A stretch of DNA of 64,000 nucleotides, taken from the NCBI RefSeq assembly GCF_000196615.1, contig NC_014306.1:5022001-5086000 (forward strand). The letters run 5' to 3'. The stretch comes from Erwinia billingiae Eb661 (lineage in GTDB: Bacteria > Pseudomonadota > Gammaproteobacteria > Enterobacterales > Enterobacteriaceae). The notes beneath the pieces were generated by a model, which was not told the origin of the DNA, made no database searches, and saw nothing but the letters and a program-made list of their open reading frames with translations. Shown here one piece after another: positions 51,807 through 62,705 of this stretch; within the stretch, counting starts at the first letter, position 1; each line of letters begins with the position of its first letter. The position numbers were made by a program, and so were the translations under genes.

Positions 51807-53042
51807 TCAGCCAATCGCGCCCAGCGAATCCTCCGTGCCCTGCTTTTTAGGCAACAGGAACAGGGTGGCGAAGATATCCAGCAGGTAAATCAGCGCCAGC
51901 AGGGTAATTGCGGCGGTAAACGACAGGTGGATCACCAGCAGACCAATCACCAGTGGGCCAAAGCCGCCCACGCCACGGCCGAGGTTGAACAACACGTTCT
52001 GCGCCGTTGCCCGCACCTTCGCCGGGTAGGTGTCCGAAATCAGAGCACCGTAACCGCCAATCATCCCGTTCACAAACATCCCCATCACCGCACCGGTAAA
52101 CAGCATCACGGTCGGGTCGCGCAGCTGCGCATACACGATCACCATAATCACCGCACCAAACTGGTAAAGCAGGAAAATCTTCCAGCGCGCGAAGCGGTCC
52201 GCCAGCACGCCAAACAGCCAGATGCCAAAGGTCATGCCGATCACCGTCACCGCTGTCCACAGCCCTGACTTGGTCAGTGAGAAGCCGAAATTGCTGGAAA
52301 GGTAGCTTGGCATCCAGATCATCAGGCCGTAATAGCCAAAATTCTGCACCGAGCAGAGGATGAAAATCCCCAGACTGGCTTTGGCGGTCGCGCGATCCTT
52401 GACCAGCAGCTTAAGCCTTGCTGAGAACGAAAGGCCCTGATTCACATCCACATGTTGGGTAAATCCCGCCGGTTCGCCCATGCCACGGCGGATAATAAAG
52501 GAGGCGAAAGCCGGCAGTAACCCGACCAGGAACATGCCGCGCCAGCCAATGTAGCCCAGCAGGAACGGGGTGATAAATGCCGCCAGTAACACGCCCAGCT
52601 GCCAGCCGATACCGACCCAGGCCGACGCGCGGTTACGCTTGTTGGCAGGCCAGGCTTCGGCAATCAGCGCCATGCCAATGCCGAATTCCCCGCCCAGCCC
52701 GACGCCCGCTAAGGTGCGGTAGGCCAGCAGATCCCAGTAACCCTGCGCCACCGCGCACAGGCCAGTGAACACCGAGAACATCAGGATGGTATAGGTCAGT
52801 ACGCGGATGCGTCCAAAGCGATCGCTCAGGTGGCCGAAGATAATGCCGCCGAGTACCGCGCCAATCAGCGTCCAGGTCACCAGCGAACCCGCCTGCGAAG
52901 GGCTGAGCGCCAGTGAAATCGAGATGGCGGGCAGCATAAAGCCCAGAATCAGCAGATCGAAGCCGTCCATTGCATAGCCGCTGATCGCCGCCAGCATGGC
53001 CTTACCTGGAGTAGCGCCCTTTACGGGCGTCTTTGAAATCAT
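51807..53042 (-). CDS. MFS transporter, aromatic-acid/sialic-acid symporter type
   Basis: A 411-residue 12-helix permease with the SHS/AAHS-type first helix MDGFDLLILGFMLPAI, the loop motif GHLSDRFGR, and GVGLGGEFGIGMALIAEAWP. Substrate is unknown; acids such as benzoates, shikimate or sialate are transported by relatives. The ATG at 53042 gives the full first helix. It stands alone between yieH and phoU, where E. coli has the cbr and bgl genes. Confidence 0.87.
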   Translation of the reverse strand: MISKTPVKGATPGKAMLAAISGYAMDGFDLLILGFMLPAISISLALSPSQAGSLVTWTLIGAVLGGIIFGHLSDRFGRIRVLTYTILMFSVFTGLCAVAQGYWDLLAYRTLAGVGLGGEFGIGMALIAEAWPANKRNRASAWVGIGWQLGVLLAAFITPFLLGYIGWRGMFLVGLLPAFASFIIRRGMGEPAGFTQHVDVNQGLSFSARLKLLVKDRATAKASLGIFILCSVQNFGYYGLMIWMPSYLSSNFGFSLTKSGLWTAVTVIGMTFGIWLFGVLADRFARWKIFLLYQFGAVIMVIVYAQLRDPTVMLFTGAVMGMFVNGMIGGYGALISDTYPAKVRATAQNVLFNLGRGVGGFGPLVIGLLVIHLSFTAAITLLALIYLLDIFATLFLLPKKQGTEDSLGAIG

Positions 53043-53158
53043 GAGTGTTCCCTGCCAGAAATAAAGTGCGGCAAGTATAAGTAGGCAGGCGGTCACATTC
53101 CAGACGAAAAGTCGCCGGCAGGATCAACGGGCCGGACTCAGCCGGCCAGTGGGGAACA

Positions 53159-53896
53159 TCAGGTAGGAGAATTACTGCCTTCGTCGTCGCCGGTTAACAG
53201 CTTATCGAGCTCGTCACCGCCAACGTGGCGGAAATCCTGCCCTTTAACGAAGTAGAAGATGATTTCGCAGATATTCTGACAACGATCGCCGATACGCTCG
53301 ATGGCGCGGGCGCAGAATAGCGCGGTCAGCACGCTGGGAATGGTGCGCGGATCTTCCATCATATAGGTCATCAGCTGACGCACGATGCCCTCATACTCCT
53401 GATCGACCTTCTTGTCTTCGCGGTAGATCTCAATCGCCGCGCCCAGATCCATCCGCGCAAAGGCATCCAGCACATCATGCAGCATCTGAATGGTGTGATG
53501 GCCCAGCGACTCCAGGCTGACCAACAGCGGCTTGTGATGCTGACCGAACTTCTCCAGCGCGGTGCGGCTGATCTTCTCGGCCACATCACCAATGCGTTCC
53601 AGCTCGGAGATGGTTTTGATGATCGCCATCACCAGACGCAGATCGCTGGCGGTGGGCTGACGTTTGGCGATGATGCGCACGCAGGCTTCATCAATCGACA
53701 CTTCCATCATGTTGACCTTCTGGTCACCATCAATCACCTGCTTCGCCAGCTCGCCATCCTGGTTGTGCATCGCTTTGATGGCGTCCATCAGTTGCTGCTC
53801 AACCATGCCGCCCATGGTCATCACCTGGGTACGGATATGCTCCAGCTCGGCGTTAAACTGCCCGGAGATATGTTTATTCAGATTCAGGTTATCCAT
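53159..53896 (-). CDS. phoU: Phosphate signalling protein PhoU
   Basis: A 245-residue helical protein of two PhoU repeats with metal-binding E/DxxxD patterns ([18 protein letters not shown]). It links PstSCAB to PhoR and restrains the Pho regulon when phosphate is plentiful. It is the last gene of pstSCAB-phoU. Confidence 0.99.
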   Translation of the reverse strand: MDNLNLNKHISGQFNAELEHIRTQVMTMGGMVEQQLMDAIKAMHNQDGELAKQVIDGDQKVNMMEVSIDEACVRIIAKRQPTASDLRLVMAIIKTISELERIGDVAEKISRTALEKFGQHHKPLLVSLESLGHHTIQMLHDVLDAFARMDLGAAIEIYREDKKVDQEYEGIVRQLMTYMMEDPRTIPSVLTALFCARAIERIGDRCQNICEIIFYFVKGQDFRHVGGDELDKLLTGDDEGSNSPT

Positions 53897-53913
53897 CGTA
53901 CTCTCCAGTCAAC

Positions 53914-54696
<783 letters not shown>

Positions 54697-54728
54697 TTAT
54701 TCACGCCGCCGCAGCCGCGCTTAGGTAA

Positions 54729-55616
54729 TTAATGTTTGCCCTTGGCAAAAACGACGCGCGCCAGGATGTTCAGCAACAGCACGCAGAGGGTAATCAGCAG
54801 CACGCCCGCCCAGGCCAGACTCTGCCATTCGGCAAACGGGCTCATGGCGAATTTAAAGATGGTCACCGGCAGGTTTGCCAGCGGCTGCATCATGTCAGTA
54901 CTCCAGAACTGGTTGGAGAGTGAGGTGAACAGCAGCGGTGCCGTTTCGCCCGCAATACGGGCAATCGCTAACAGCACGCCAGTCAGAATGCCGGAGACGG
55001 AGGCTTTCAGGGTGATCGCCGAGATCATCTTCCACTTCGGCGTGCCCAGCGCGTACGCCGCTTCACGCAGGCTGTCCGGTACCAGTCTCAGCATGTTTTC
55101 CGTGGTGCGGATAACAATCGGGATCTGCAGCAGGGCCAGCGCAACCACACCCGCCCAGCCAGAGAAGTGCTGCATCTTGGCCACAACCAGCGTGTAGACA
55201 AACAGACCGACCACAATCGACGGAGCAGACAGCAGGATGTCGTTAATAAAACGGATCACCTCGGCCAGCCAGGATTTGCGGCCATATTCGGCGAGATAAA
55301 CCCCGGCCATAATGCCCAGCGGCGTGCCGATCACCGTTGACCATAAGATTAACAGTCCGCTACCGGCGATGGCGTTCGCCAGCCCGCCACCGGCGGTATT
55401 TGGCGGCGGCGTATTCTCGGTAAACAGCGACAGCGTCATGCCATCCACGCCACGGGTGACGGTGGCAAACAGGATCCACACCAACCAGAACAGGCCAAAG
55501 GCCATGGTCAGCATCGACAGCGCCAGCGCGATGCGGTTTTTCATCCGACGCCACGCCTGCATTTTGCGGCGGGATGCGTCCAGTTCGGCGCGAGACTGCA
55601 TTTCCATGGTGGTCAT
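54729..55616 (-). CDS. pstA: Phosphate ABC transporter permease PstA
   Basis: A 295-residue inner-membrane permease with about six helices and the EAA loop ([21 protein letters not shown]). It pairs with PstC. Its start overlaps the pstC stop by 4 nt. Confidence 0.99.
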   Translation of the reverse strand: MTTMEMQSRAELDASRRKMQAWRRMKNRIALALSMLTMAFGLFWLVWILFATVTRGVDGMTLSLFTENTPPPNTAGGGLANAIAGSGLLILWSTVIGTPLGIMAGVYLAEYGRKSWLAEVIRFINDILLSAPSIVVGLFVYTLVVAKMQHFSGWAGVVALALLQIPIVIRTTENMLRLVPDSLREAAYALGTPKWKMISAITLKASVSGILTGVLLAIARIAGETAPLLFTSLSNQFWSTDMMQPLANLPVTIFKFAMSPFAEWQSLAWAGVLLITLCVLLLNILARVVFAKGKH

Positions 55617-56575
55617 GAGCGCGCTCCTTCACTTTTTGCCAGCCGCAAAATCATCAGTTTTGAGCAGGCCAGCACGATAAAGGTAATCACAAACAGGATC
55701 AGGCCCAGCTCCATCAGCGCGGCGGTATGTACGCCGGATTCCGCTTCAGCAAATTCGTTCGCCAGCGCGGAGGTAATACTGTTGCCTGGCATAAACAGCG
55801 ACGGGCTGTCGAGCTGGTAGGTGTTACCGATGATAAAGGTCACCGCCATGGTTTCACCCAGCGCACGCCCCAAACCGAGCATCACGCCGCCAATCACGCC
55901 GTTTTTGGTGAACGGCAGCACCACGCGCCAGATCACTTCCCAGGTGGTGCAACCGATGCCGTAAGCCGACTCTTTCATCATCACCGGCGTTTGTTCAAAC
56001 ACATCGCGCATCACTGACGCGATGTACGGGATGATCATGATCGCCAGGATAATCCCGGCAGCCAGAATACCAATACCAAATGCCGGACCCGAGAACAGCG
56101 TACCGACGATGGGAATGTTCGCCATCAGGTCGCCCAGCGGGGTCTGGAAGTAGGTGGCAAACAGCGGCGCAAAAATAAACAGGCCCCACATGCCGTAGAC
56201 AATGCTGGGGATCGCCGCCAGCAGCTCAATCGCCGTGCCCAGCGGGCGGCGCAGCCAGTTCGGTGCCAGTTCAGTCAGGAACAGGGCGATACCAAAGCTG
56301 ACCGGAACGGCAATAATCAGCGCGATAATTGAGGTCACGACGGTGCCGTAAATCGGTACCAGCGCACCAAATTGTTCGTTGGGTGCATCCCAGGTTTTGG
56401 TCCACAGGAACGAGAAACCAAATTTCTCAATGCTGGGCCAGGAAGAGATGATCAGAGAGACAATAATGCCACCGAGCAGCAGCAGCACGATCAGCGCAGC
56501 CAGTTTTACCAGCGCACCGAAAATGATGTCACCCTGCTTGCCGGGGGCTTTGAATGTCGGCTTGGTTGCAGCCAT
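55613..56575 (-). CDS. pstC: Phosphate ABC transporter permease PstC
   Basis: A 320-residue permease with about six helices and EAA loop ([21 protein letters not shown]). The ATG at 56575 gives [16 protein letters not shown], as in E. coli. It follows pstS after 85 nt containing a hairpin. Confidence 0.99.
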   Translation of the reverse strand: MAATKPTFKAPGKQGDIIFGALVKLAALIVLLLLGGIIVSLIISSWPSIEKFGFSFLWTKTWDAPNEQFGALVPIYGTVVTSIIALIIAVPVSFGIALFLTELAPNWLRRPLGTAIELLAAIPSIVYGMWGLFIFAPLFATYFQTPLGDLMANIPIVGTLFSGPAFGIGILAAGIILAIMIIPYIASVMRDVFEQTPVMMKESAYGIGCTTWEVIWRVVLPFTKNGVIGGVMLGLGRALGETMAVTFIIGNTYQLDSPSLFMPGNSITSALANEFAEAESGVHTAALMELGLILFVITFIVLACSKLMILRLAKSEGARS

Positions 56576-56630
56576 AGAGTTCTCGATGTTGAAAGTGTAG
56601 GGGCGGCACGACGGTGCCACCCGAGGGAAC

Positions 56631-56650
56631 GGGCCGGAGTGCTCCGGCCC
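56631..56650 (-). promoter_or_regulatory. Hairpin in the pstS-pstC spacer
   Basis: GGGCCGGAG and CTCCGGCCC form a perfect 9-bp stem with a 2-nt loop; outer bases GTAGGGGC (56597) and GCCCCTAC (56647) offer an alternative pairing. It has no T run. It may reduce expression of pstC onward relative to pstS by partial termination or mRNA processing. Confidence 0.55.
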
Positions 56651-56660
56651 CTACAACAGC

Positions 56661-57701
56661 TTAGTACAGTGCTTTACCGGAGCTGTCTTTCACGTTGGTT
56701 TTCCAGGCGGCACGGATCTGCTCAACTACCGAGTCTGGCAGCGCAGCATAGTCCAGGCTGTTGGTGGTTTTGCCGCCGTTTTTGTAGGCCCAGTCGAAGA
56801 ATTTCAGTACCGCTGCGCCTTTCTCCGCGTTGGCCTGCTCTTTCTGCACCAGGATAAAGGTGGTGGAAGAGATTGGCCATGCGTCGTCACCTTTCTGGAA
56901 GGTCAGGTCCTGGGCGAAAGATTCCGTCCAGTTCGCGCCTTTCGCGGCGTTGCTGAAGCTCTTCTCGCTTGGAGAAACGGCTTTACCGTCGGCATCCATC
57001 AGTTTGGTGTACGCCAGGTTGTTCTGCTTGGCATAGGCATATTCTACGTAACCGATTGAACCCGGCAGACGCTGAACGAACGCGGCGACGCCGTCGTTAC
57101 CTTTACCGCCCAGACCGGTTGGCCAGTTAACGGTGTTGCCTTTACCAATTTTGCTGTTCCAGTCGCTGTTCACTTTCGCCAGGTAGCTGGTGAACACGTA
57201 GGAGGTACCGGAACCGTCAGCGCGGCGCACCACGTTGATGTTGCTGTCTGGCAGCTTAACGCCTGGGTTGAGCTTGGTGATTGCCGGATCGTTCCACTTC
57301 TTGATGGTGCCCAGGTAGATATCACCGACGGTTTTACCGTCCAGCGTCAGCTGACCGGATTTGATTCCCGGAATGTTGACGGCCAGCACCACGCCACCGA
57401 TCACGGTTGGGAACTGGAACAGGCCATTCTTCTGCAGATCTTCATCTTTCAGTGGCGCATCAGACGCACCAAAATCGACGGTTTTTGCGATGATTTGCTT
57501 CACGCCACCGGATGAACCGATACCCTGGTAGTTAACCTGAGCGCCAGTCGCTGTGTTGTAGTCTGCAGCCCATTTGTTGTACACAGGCGCCGGGAAAGTC
57601 CCACCGGCACCGGTCAGGTTAGTGGCGGCAAAAGCAGAAACCGCGGTCAACGAAAGGGTTACCGCTACACATTGAGCCAGGGTTTTTTGCATCAGTGTCA
57701 T
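56661..57701 (-). CDS. pstS: Periplasmic phosphate-binding protein PstS
   Basis: A 346-residue precursor with a signal peptide of 25 residues ending AFA and mature start [14 protein letters not shown]. Phosphate-binding segments [21 protein letters not shown] and RRADGSGTS are intact. GGAGGG precedes the ATG. A Pho-box array lies 77-127 nt upstream. Confidence 0.99.
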   Translation of the reverse strand: MTLMQKTLAQCVAVTLSLTAVSAFAATNLTGAGGTFPAPVYNKWAADYNTATGAQVNYQGIGSSGGVKQIIAKTVDFGASDAPLKDEDLQKNGLFQFPTVIGGVVLAVNIPGIKSGQLTLDGKTVGDIYLGTIKKWNDPAITKLNPGVKLPDSNINVVRRADGSGTSYVFTSYLAKVNSDWNSKIGKGNTVNWPTGLGGKGNDGVAAFVQRLPGSIGYVEYAYAKQNNLAYTKLMDADGKAVSPSEKSFSNAAKGANWTESFAQDLTFQKGDDAWPISSTTFILVQKEQANAEKGAAVLKFFDWAYKNGGKTTNSLDYAALPDSVVEQIRAAWKTNVKDSSGKALY

Positions 57702-57777
57702 GTTCCCTCCAGGGGGATTAAAAGTCAGGCTTAACGCCATTTTAATAATGAATAATCATTGCTGCTGGAGGCAAAAT

Positions 57778-57828
57778 AGGACAGTTTGATGACAGTAAAA
57801 TGTACGCTTTATGACAGTTTTGTGACGG
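57778..57828 (-). promoter_or_regulatory. Five-unit Pho-box array upstream of pstS
   Basis: On the minus strand five 7-bp PhoB half-sites occur every 11 bp: CCGTCAC, CTGTCAT, CGTACAT, CTGTCAT and CTGTCCT, with AT-rich 4-bp spacers. The middle unit is degenerate. A TATTTTG -10-like element follows at 57771-57777. PhoB activation under phosphate limitation is expected. Confidence 0.92.
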
Positions 57829-57842
57829 TGGGTGAGTTTGAG

Positions 57843-58586
57843 TCAGGTCGTGACGCGGATAGGCCAGGAGCCGAAAAGATAACCATCAAATTCAGGGGCA
57901 TCGACATCTGACAGGGCCATCAGACGTAACTTTACGTTCTCCAGATGCGTCCACATCGCCAGTTTGGCGGCAGCGGCATCTTTTTTCTGTAACGCAGCCA
58001 GGATCAGCTGGTGATCCTTCAACCATTCGCGGCGGTACTCCTTGCTGGAGATGCGCTCATGCAGCTGTTGCCACATGGGGTTGTTCTCCCGCTGCGCCCA
58101 GCACTGCTTCCACATCTCTGTCAGCATATTGTTGTGGGTGGCTTCGACAATGGCCAGATGGAACAGCTTATCGCCATCCTCACCGCCACCGGTTTCAATA
58201 TCTTTAATCTCGGCATCCAGCGCGGCGCGCATTTTCTTGATATCCGCTGGCGTGACCTGCAGTGCGGCAAATTCGGCAATGTTGCTTTCCAGCAGCTGCC
58301 TGGCCTGCAGCAGTTCGAACGGCCCGATCAGCGAGGCACCGTCCTGTTGCTGGCGATCGCCTGGCATGGCAATCACATAGATCCCCGAGCCTTTGCGCAC
58401 CTCAACGTAACCTTCAATTTCCAGCATGATCAGGGCTTCACGCACCACTGAGCGACCAACCCCCACCCGCTCAGCGATATCCCGCTCGGGAGGCAGTCGC
58501 GTGCCGATCGGATACTTGCCTGAATGCAGCTCTTCTTTCAGGTATTCACCGACCTCGCGGTATTGACGCTTTACTTCAACACTCAT
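57843..58586 (-). CDS. uxuR: UxuR/ExuR-like GntR repressor of hexuronate genes
   Basis: A 247-residue FadR-type GntR regulator. The winged helix (LPPERDIAERVGVGRSVVREALIMLEIEGYVEVRKGSGIYV) is followed by an FCD effector domain (PFELLQARQLLESNIAEFAALQV, FHLAIVEATHN). The C-terminal HLENVKLRLM and DGYLFGSWP resemble UxuR more than ExuR. It follows the GH31 gene on the same strand and has an operator-like repeat upstream. Fructuronate or a hexuronate is the probable inducer. Confidence 0.85.
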   Translation of the reverse strand: MSVEVKRQYREVGEYLKEELHSGKYPIGTRLPPERDIAERVGVGRSVVREALIMLEIEGYVEVRKGSGIYVIAMPGDRQQQDGASLIGPFELLQARQLLESNIAEFAALQVTPADIKKMRAALDAEIKDIETGGGEDGDKLFHLAIVEATHNNMLTEMWKQCWAQRENNPMWQQLHERISSKEYRREWLKDHQLILAALQKKDAAAAKLAMWTHLENVKLRLMALSDVDAPEFDGYLFGSWPIRVTT

Positions 58587-58641
58587 AGCCACAGCCTCAG
58601 TCAGGAAATACGCCTTCAGATAGTAGGAAAATGCTGAAGAG

Positions 58642-58670
58642 TGGTCAACCAGAATGCCGGTCTGGTTGAC
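58642..58670. promoter_or_regulatory. Operator-like inverted repeat upstream of uxuR
   Basis: TGGTCAACCA (58642-58651) matches the TGGTNNACCA pattern seen at uxaC. It is part of a larger perfect inverted repeat, GTCAACCAGA / TCTGGTTGAC (58644-58670), with a 7-nt centre. It may bind UxuR for autoregulation, and as RNA could form a hairpin after the GH31 gene. Confidence 0.6.
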
Positions 58671-58682
58671 GCATTCTGCCGC

Positions 58683-61049
58683 TTAGCGCAGCGTCCAGCT
58701 ATCCTGACGCTCGCCGTTAATGGTCAGCGTGCGGGTTTCTCCTGCGGGCAGCTGCAGGCGTAAGGTTTTCCAGGCCGGGCGATAGTGTCCATGGGCAGTG
58801 AACTGAATATTGATGCGCTCAGCATCGCTTCTCAGCGTCCAGTTGAGCCACAACGCACCGTCGCGCTGCCACTCCCAGCTTTCCCCATCATCTTCAAACA
58901 GCATGCCGGTCTCTTCAGCGATCCCTTGTGCCGGGAACAGCAGCAGCGTGCGCTGGTCATCCAAATCATTGTCGATATGGCCCACCCGGCTGGCCTGCGG
59001 CAGCGCCGCGCCCGCTCTGACCATCAACGGCAGTCGGTCTAAGGGCGCATCCACGCTAATCGTCTGGCCGCCCTGGTGCCACTGACCGCTGTAATAATCG
59101 TACCAGCCGGTGGTATTTTCAGGCAGGTAGATGGCGCGCTGCGTGGCTCCCGGCTCGACCACGCTGGCCACCAGCAGATCACGCCCCAGCATAAAATCAT
59201 CGGTCTCGTCGAAGGTGCGGGGATCGTGCTCGTGGTCGAGGAAGGTCGGGCGCAGCATCGGCTCATCGTCCTGACTGGCCTGCCACAGCAGCGTGTACAG
59301 GTAAGGCATCAGACGGTAGCGCAGCGCCATCGCGTCGCGGATCGCCGGGGTGACCTCCGGGTACATCCAGGGTTCATTGACCGTGCGATCGTCATTCCAT
59401 GAATGGATGGTGAAACGCGGATGCATGACGCCGTTCTGGACCCAACGCACAAACAGCTCCGGATCGGGCTTTGCGCCTGAGAATCCGCCCACGTCATGCC
59501 CAACGTTATATAAGCCGGAGAGGCTCATCCCGACGCCCATCCGCGTGTTATAGCGCAGCGTCTGCCAGTTAGTGCGGTTGTCGCCACTCCAGGTCTGCAC
59601 ATAGCGCTGCATCCCCGCACAGCCTGAACGGGAGATCAGGAAAGGACGCTTTTCGGGCGCGAACCGCTGCTGGGCCTCCATCGAAGCACGCATCATCAGT
59701 AGCGGCATGACCGGACGGATCAGCTTGATCGGCAACGGCTGACCGAAGCCGTGACAGCGCGCTTCGCCATCCCAGACTTCATATTCGTTGTTGTCATTCC
59801 AGGTGGAATCAATCCCCTTTTCCAGCAGCTGGTGGGTGACATTTTCCTGCCACCAGGCCACCGTGGCCGGATTGGTGAAGTCGAGGTGCGATCCTTCGTC
59901 ATCCCAGAAGACCGAGCGTTCAGGCGCGTCTGATTCAGAATCGCGAATAAACAGCCCCTTCTGCGCCACTTCGTCATAGCGCGGATGGTCCTGCAACAGG
60001 CAAGGCTTAATGTTGGCAGCCAGCTTCATCCCGGCCTCATGAAACGCCGCACTCATCAGCTCCGGCTGCGGCACCTTGTCGTGGTTCCAGTTGAAGACAT
60101 AACGCTTGTCGTTGATTGAGGTGTAGCCTGACGACAGCTGGAACGAGTCGCACGGAATGGCATTTTCCCGACACAGCGAAATAAAGTTCATCAGCTGAAC
60201 CTGCGCATCCGGCGCATCGGTGTAATGCATGGTCGAACCGCTGTAGCCGAGGCTCCATTTCGGGCCAAACAGCGTTTTCCCGGTCAGACGAACAAAGGCT
60301 TTGGTGACATCCAGTACTTTTGGCCCAAGGAACAGGTAATAATCGAGGTCGCCTGCCTCGGCCTGATAACGGCGGTACGGCAGATGGTAATTATCCAGCT
60401 CGTTGCCTAAATCCAGCTGAGTGGTGCTCAGGTTGTCATAAAACAGCCCGAAGCTGACGGTATCGCGCCGCGTCAGGGTGAAGGGAATATGCTTATACAG
60501 CGGATCGGTCGAGGCGGCGTTATAGCCCATCGCATCCAGGTTGCGCATTTCATAGCGGCCTCCGGTACGGTTAAGATCGCCCGCTTTCTCGCCCAGGCCG
60601 TAATAGTTGTCTTCCGCGTAACGGCGCTGATAATGCGCCACGCTATCACCATGGGCATTGAGCAGATAGGCGCCGGTAGGGCGATCGGCGCAAAGCGGCT
60701 GCCATCCCGCCTCTTCATTAAGATATTCCCACTCCAGCCACAGCGGCTGATGAACGGTCACCCGCAGGCAATCGGTGGTCACCACCAGCCTGTCGTCCTG
60801 ATGCTCGCAGTGATAACCCGGCAGCGAGAAGCCTTCACAGCTTTCCCGCAGGCGACCTTCCCACGGCACGTCCGCTTCCGGCGCGATGCTCCAGGTGCGA
60901 TCCAGCGCCAGCTCCCCTTTCTGCTTGATCAGCACCCGACACAATCCCTGTTCCAGCACGTAGAGGCGGAACAGGTGTTTTTCATCGACGCAAAGCTCAA
61001 TAAATTCGGCCGTTTTCTGCCCTAACACCCAGTTTTTCAATGTTTTCAT
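58683..61049 (-). CDS. Glycoside hydrolase family 31, cytoplasmic
   Basis: A 788-residue retaining alpha-glycosidase. An N-terminal beta-sandwich (to about 250) precedes the barrel; the nucleophile is probably Asp419 in WNDNNEYE and the acid/base Asp490 in TWSGDNRTNW; beta domains follow. It lacks a signal peptide, so it acts on imported substrate. It is not E. coli YicI-like. It lies between an ExuT-like permease (31 nt upstream) and UxuR, so an alpha-linked uronic-acid-containing saccharide is a plausible substrate, though family members include alpha-glucosidases and alpha-xylosidases. Confidence 0.88.
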   Translation of the reverse strand: MKTLKNWVLGQKTAEFIELCVDEKHLFRLYVLEQGLCRVLIKQKGELALDRTWSIAPEADVPWEGRLRESCEGFSLPGYHCEHQDDRLVVTTDCLRVTVHQPLWLEWEYLNEEAGWQPLCADRPTGAYLLNAHGDSVAHYQRRYAEDNYYGLGEKAGDLNRTGGRYEMRNLDAMGYNAASTDPLYKHIPFTLTRRDTVSFGLFYDNLSTTQLDLGNELDNYHLPYRRYQAEAGDLDYYLFLGPKVLDVTKAFVRLTGKTLFGPKWSLGYSGSTMHYTDAPDAQVQLMNFISLCRENAIPCDSFQLSSGYTSINDKRYVFNWNHDKVPQPELMSAAFHEAGMKLAANIKPCLLQDHPRYDEVAQKGLFIRDSESDAPERSVFWDDEGSHLDFTNPATVAWWQENVTHQLLEKGIDSTWNDNNEYEVWDGEARCHGFGQPLPIKLIRPVMPLLMMRASMEAQQRFAPEKRPFLISRSGCAGMQRYVQTWSGDNRTNWQTLRYNTRMGVGMSLSGLYNVGHDVGGFSGAKPDPELFVRWVQNGVMHPRFTIHSWNDDRTVNEPWMYPEVTPAIRDAMALRYRLMPYLYTLLWQASQDDEPMLRPTFLDHEHDPRTFDETDDFMLGRDLLVASVVEPGATQRAIYLPENTTGWYDYYSGQWHQGGQTISVDAPLDRLPLMVRAGAALPQASRVGHIDNDLDDQRTLLLFPAQGIAEETGMLFEDDGESWEWQRDGALWLNWTLRSDAERINIQFTAHGHYRPAWKTLRLQLPAGETRTLTINGERQDSWTLR

Positions 61050-61080
61050 CGTTTACTCTTCAAAATTGTCAGTCTGGAAA

Positions 61081-62388
61081 TCAGGCCGCGCGCGACGTGC
61101 TTCGACGTTCGGCAATAAACGCGACCAGGAACACGGCACCAATCAGATCGAAAAAGCCCATGGCCACAAACAGCGGATTGAATCCGATGGTGTCAGCCGT
61201 GACGCCTATCAACAGGGAGAACAGGAAGCTGGCGATCCAGGCAAAGGAACCCCGCATCCCGTTCACCGTAGCCATCTGCCCTTTATCAAAGGACTCCACC
61301 ACCAGCGCACTTAACATGCAGGAGATCACCTGATGGCCAAAGCCACCCACCGAGATCAGGATAATGGTGATGTAAGGGTCTTTGGTGATCGCCACCAGCG
61401 CCAGCGACAGCATCAGGAATGCGCCGGTCACCGAGCTGGCAACCACCGAGTTCACCAGCGAGCAGCCAAACCAACGGGTGTAGAGGCGCGTCAGGTAGCC
61501 ACTGGCGATGCTGCCCAAATCGGCGGCGAGGAACGGCAGCCAGGCAAACATGGCAATCTGTTTCAAATCCATGCCGCGTTCGCTGGCGAGGTACAGCGGT
61601 ACCCAGAAGCTTAAAACTGCCCAGGCGGGCTCAGCCATAAAGGCCGGGATGGCGATGCCGTAGAAACGTTTGTTTTTGCCGACGGTTTTCAGCGCGGTGA
61701 AGAACGGCAGTCTGACCGCATCGGGCTCGTTATCCTGCTTGATCAACGCCAGCTCGTCTTTGTCCAGACGCGGGTGATCTTCCGGCGAATGATAGAACAG
61801 CAGCCACAGCACTACCCAGCCAGCTGCCAGCGCGCCCGAGAACAGGAAGGCGCCTTGCCATCCCCAGTAGCTGTGGGTGACGTAAATGATCGGCGGCGCC
61901 AGCATGGCACCGACAGAGAAGCCGACACCGGCCCAGCCTGCGGCGATGGGACGCTCTTTTTTCGGGAACCAGTCGCCAATGGTTTTGGCGTTAGCGGGCG
62001 TGGCAGCGGCTTCCGCGGCACCCATAAAGAAGCGGAGGATCGCCAGATGGATCCAGCTTCCCGCGCCGGCATGTAACAGGCTGACCAGTGCCCAGATACT
62101 GGCGCAGATCACAAAGCCCAGCTTGAGGCCAATCACATCAATCAGCCAGCCACACAACGGCTGGAACAGCGTATAGGCCAGCTGGAAAGCACCGACAATC
62201 CAGGAATACTGTTCGGTGGTGATCCCCAGACTGGTTTTTAATTCCGGGGCCAGAATGCCCAGCGAGTTGCGGGTCAGGTAGTTAACGGTAACGCCCAGCA
62301 GGAACAGCACCAGCATCCACCAGCGTAACTTTTTGACTTTTCTCTTACTGCCCACCGCCTCTTGCACACTGTTTGCCGTCAGGCTCAT
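61081..62388 (-). CDS. ExuT-like MFS transporter
   Basis: A 435-residue ACS-family permease with 12 helices, first helix VNYLTRNSLGILAPELK and sequence patterns shared with the hexuronate transporter ExuT (EPAWAVLSFWVPLYL, LKQIAMFAWLPFLAADLG, ADTIGFNPLF). Substrate may be a hexuronate or a hexuronide given the downstream GH31. It is divergent from uxaC across an operator-rich spacer. A GGAGA site precedes the ATG. Confidence 0.88.
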   Translation of the reverse strand: MSLTANSVQEAVGSKRKVKKLRWWMLVLFLLGVTVNYLTRNSLGILAPELKTSLGITTEQYSWIVGAFQLAYTLFQPLCGWLIDVIGLKLGFVICASIWALVSLLHAGAGSWIHLAILRFFMGAAEAAATPANAKTIGDWFPKKERPIAAGWAGVGFSVGAMLAPPIIYVTHSYWGWQGAFLFSGALAAGWVVLWLLFYHSPEDHPRLDKDELALIKQDNEPDAVRLPFFTALKTVGKNKRFYGIAIPAFMAEPAWAVLSFWVPLYLASERGMDLKQIAMFAWLPFLAADLGSIASGYLTRLYTRWFGCSLVNSVVASSVTGAFLMLSLALVAITKDPYITIILISVGGFGHQVISCMLSALVVESFDKGQMATVNGMRGSFAWIASFLFSLLIGVTADTIGFNPLFVAMGFFDLIGAVFLVAFIAERRSTSRAA

Positions 62389-62705
62389 CGCTTATCTCCG
62401 GTCGAAAGAGGTAACGGCGGCGGTCAGTCACGTCCCTTTACAGACGCATTGCTGATCCACACCCTCACCTTGGTTGCCCGCATCTTGCGGACAAGGTGAA
62501 AAAGTGGTCAACAGGAAATGTGCAGATGGGTGATATCACTCACAACAATAGCCAATATTGGTCGACCAAAACGCTATTTTGGTGTTTTATGGCAGTTAAC
62601 CGCCTCTCTTCGACCATTTAATGAGCGAATGCGAGCATTTATGTAAAAAGTGGTCAACCAAATATCCTGGCGCGATGGGATGTCTGGCAAAACGGAGCCT
62701 ACGCA
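62389..62705. promoter_or_regulatory. Divergent control region with three UxuR/ExuR-like operators
   Basis: This 317-bp spacer has no gene. TTGGTCGACCAA (62558-62569) is a perfect palindrome, TGGTCAACCA lies at 62651-62660, and a weaker TGGTCAACAG at 62505-62514. All fit the TTGGTNNACCAA pattern of UxuR/ExuR operators (E. coli type TTGGTATACCAA). The middle region 62520-62650 is AT-rich and should contain both promoters. Confidence 0.75.
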
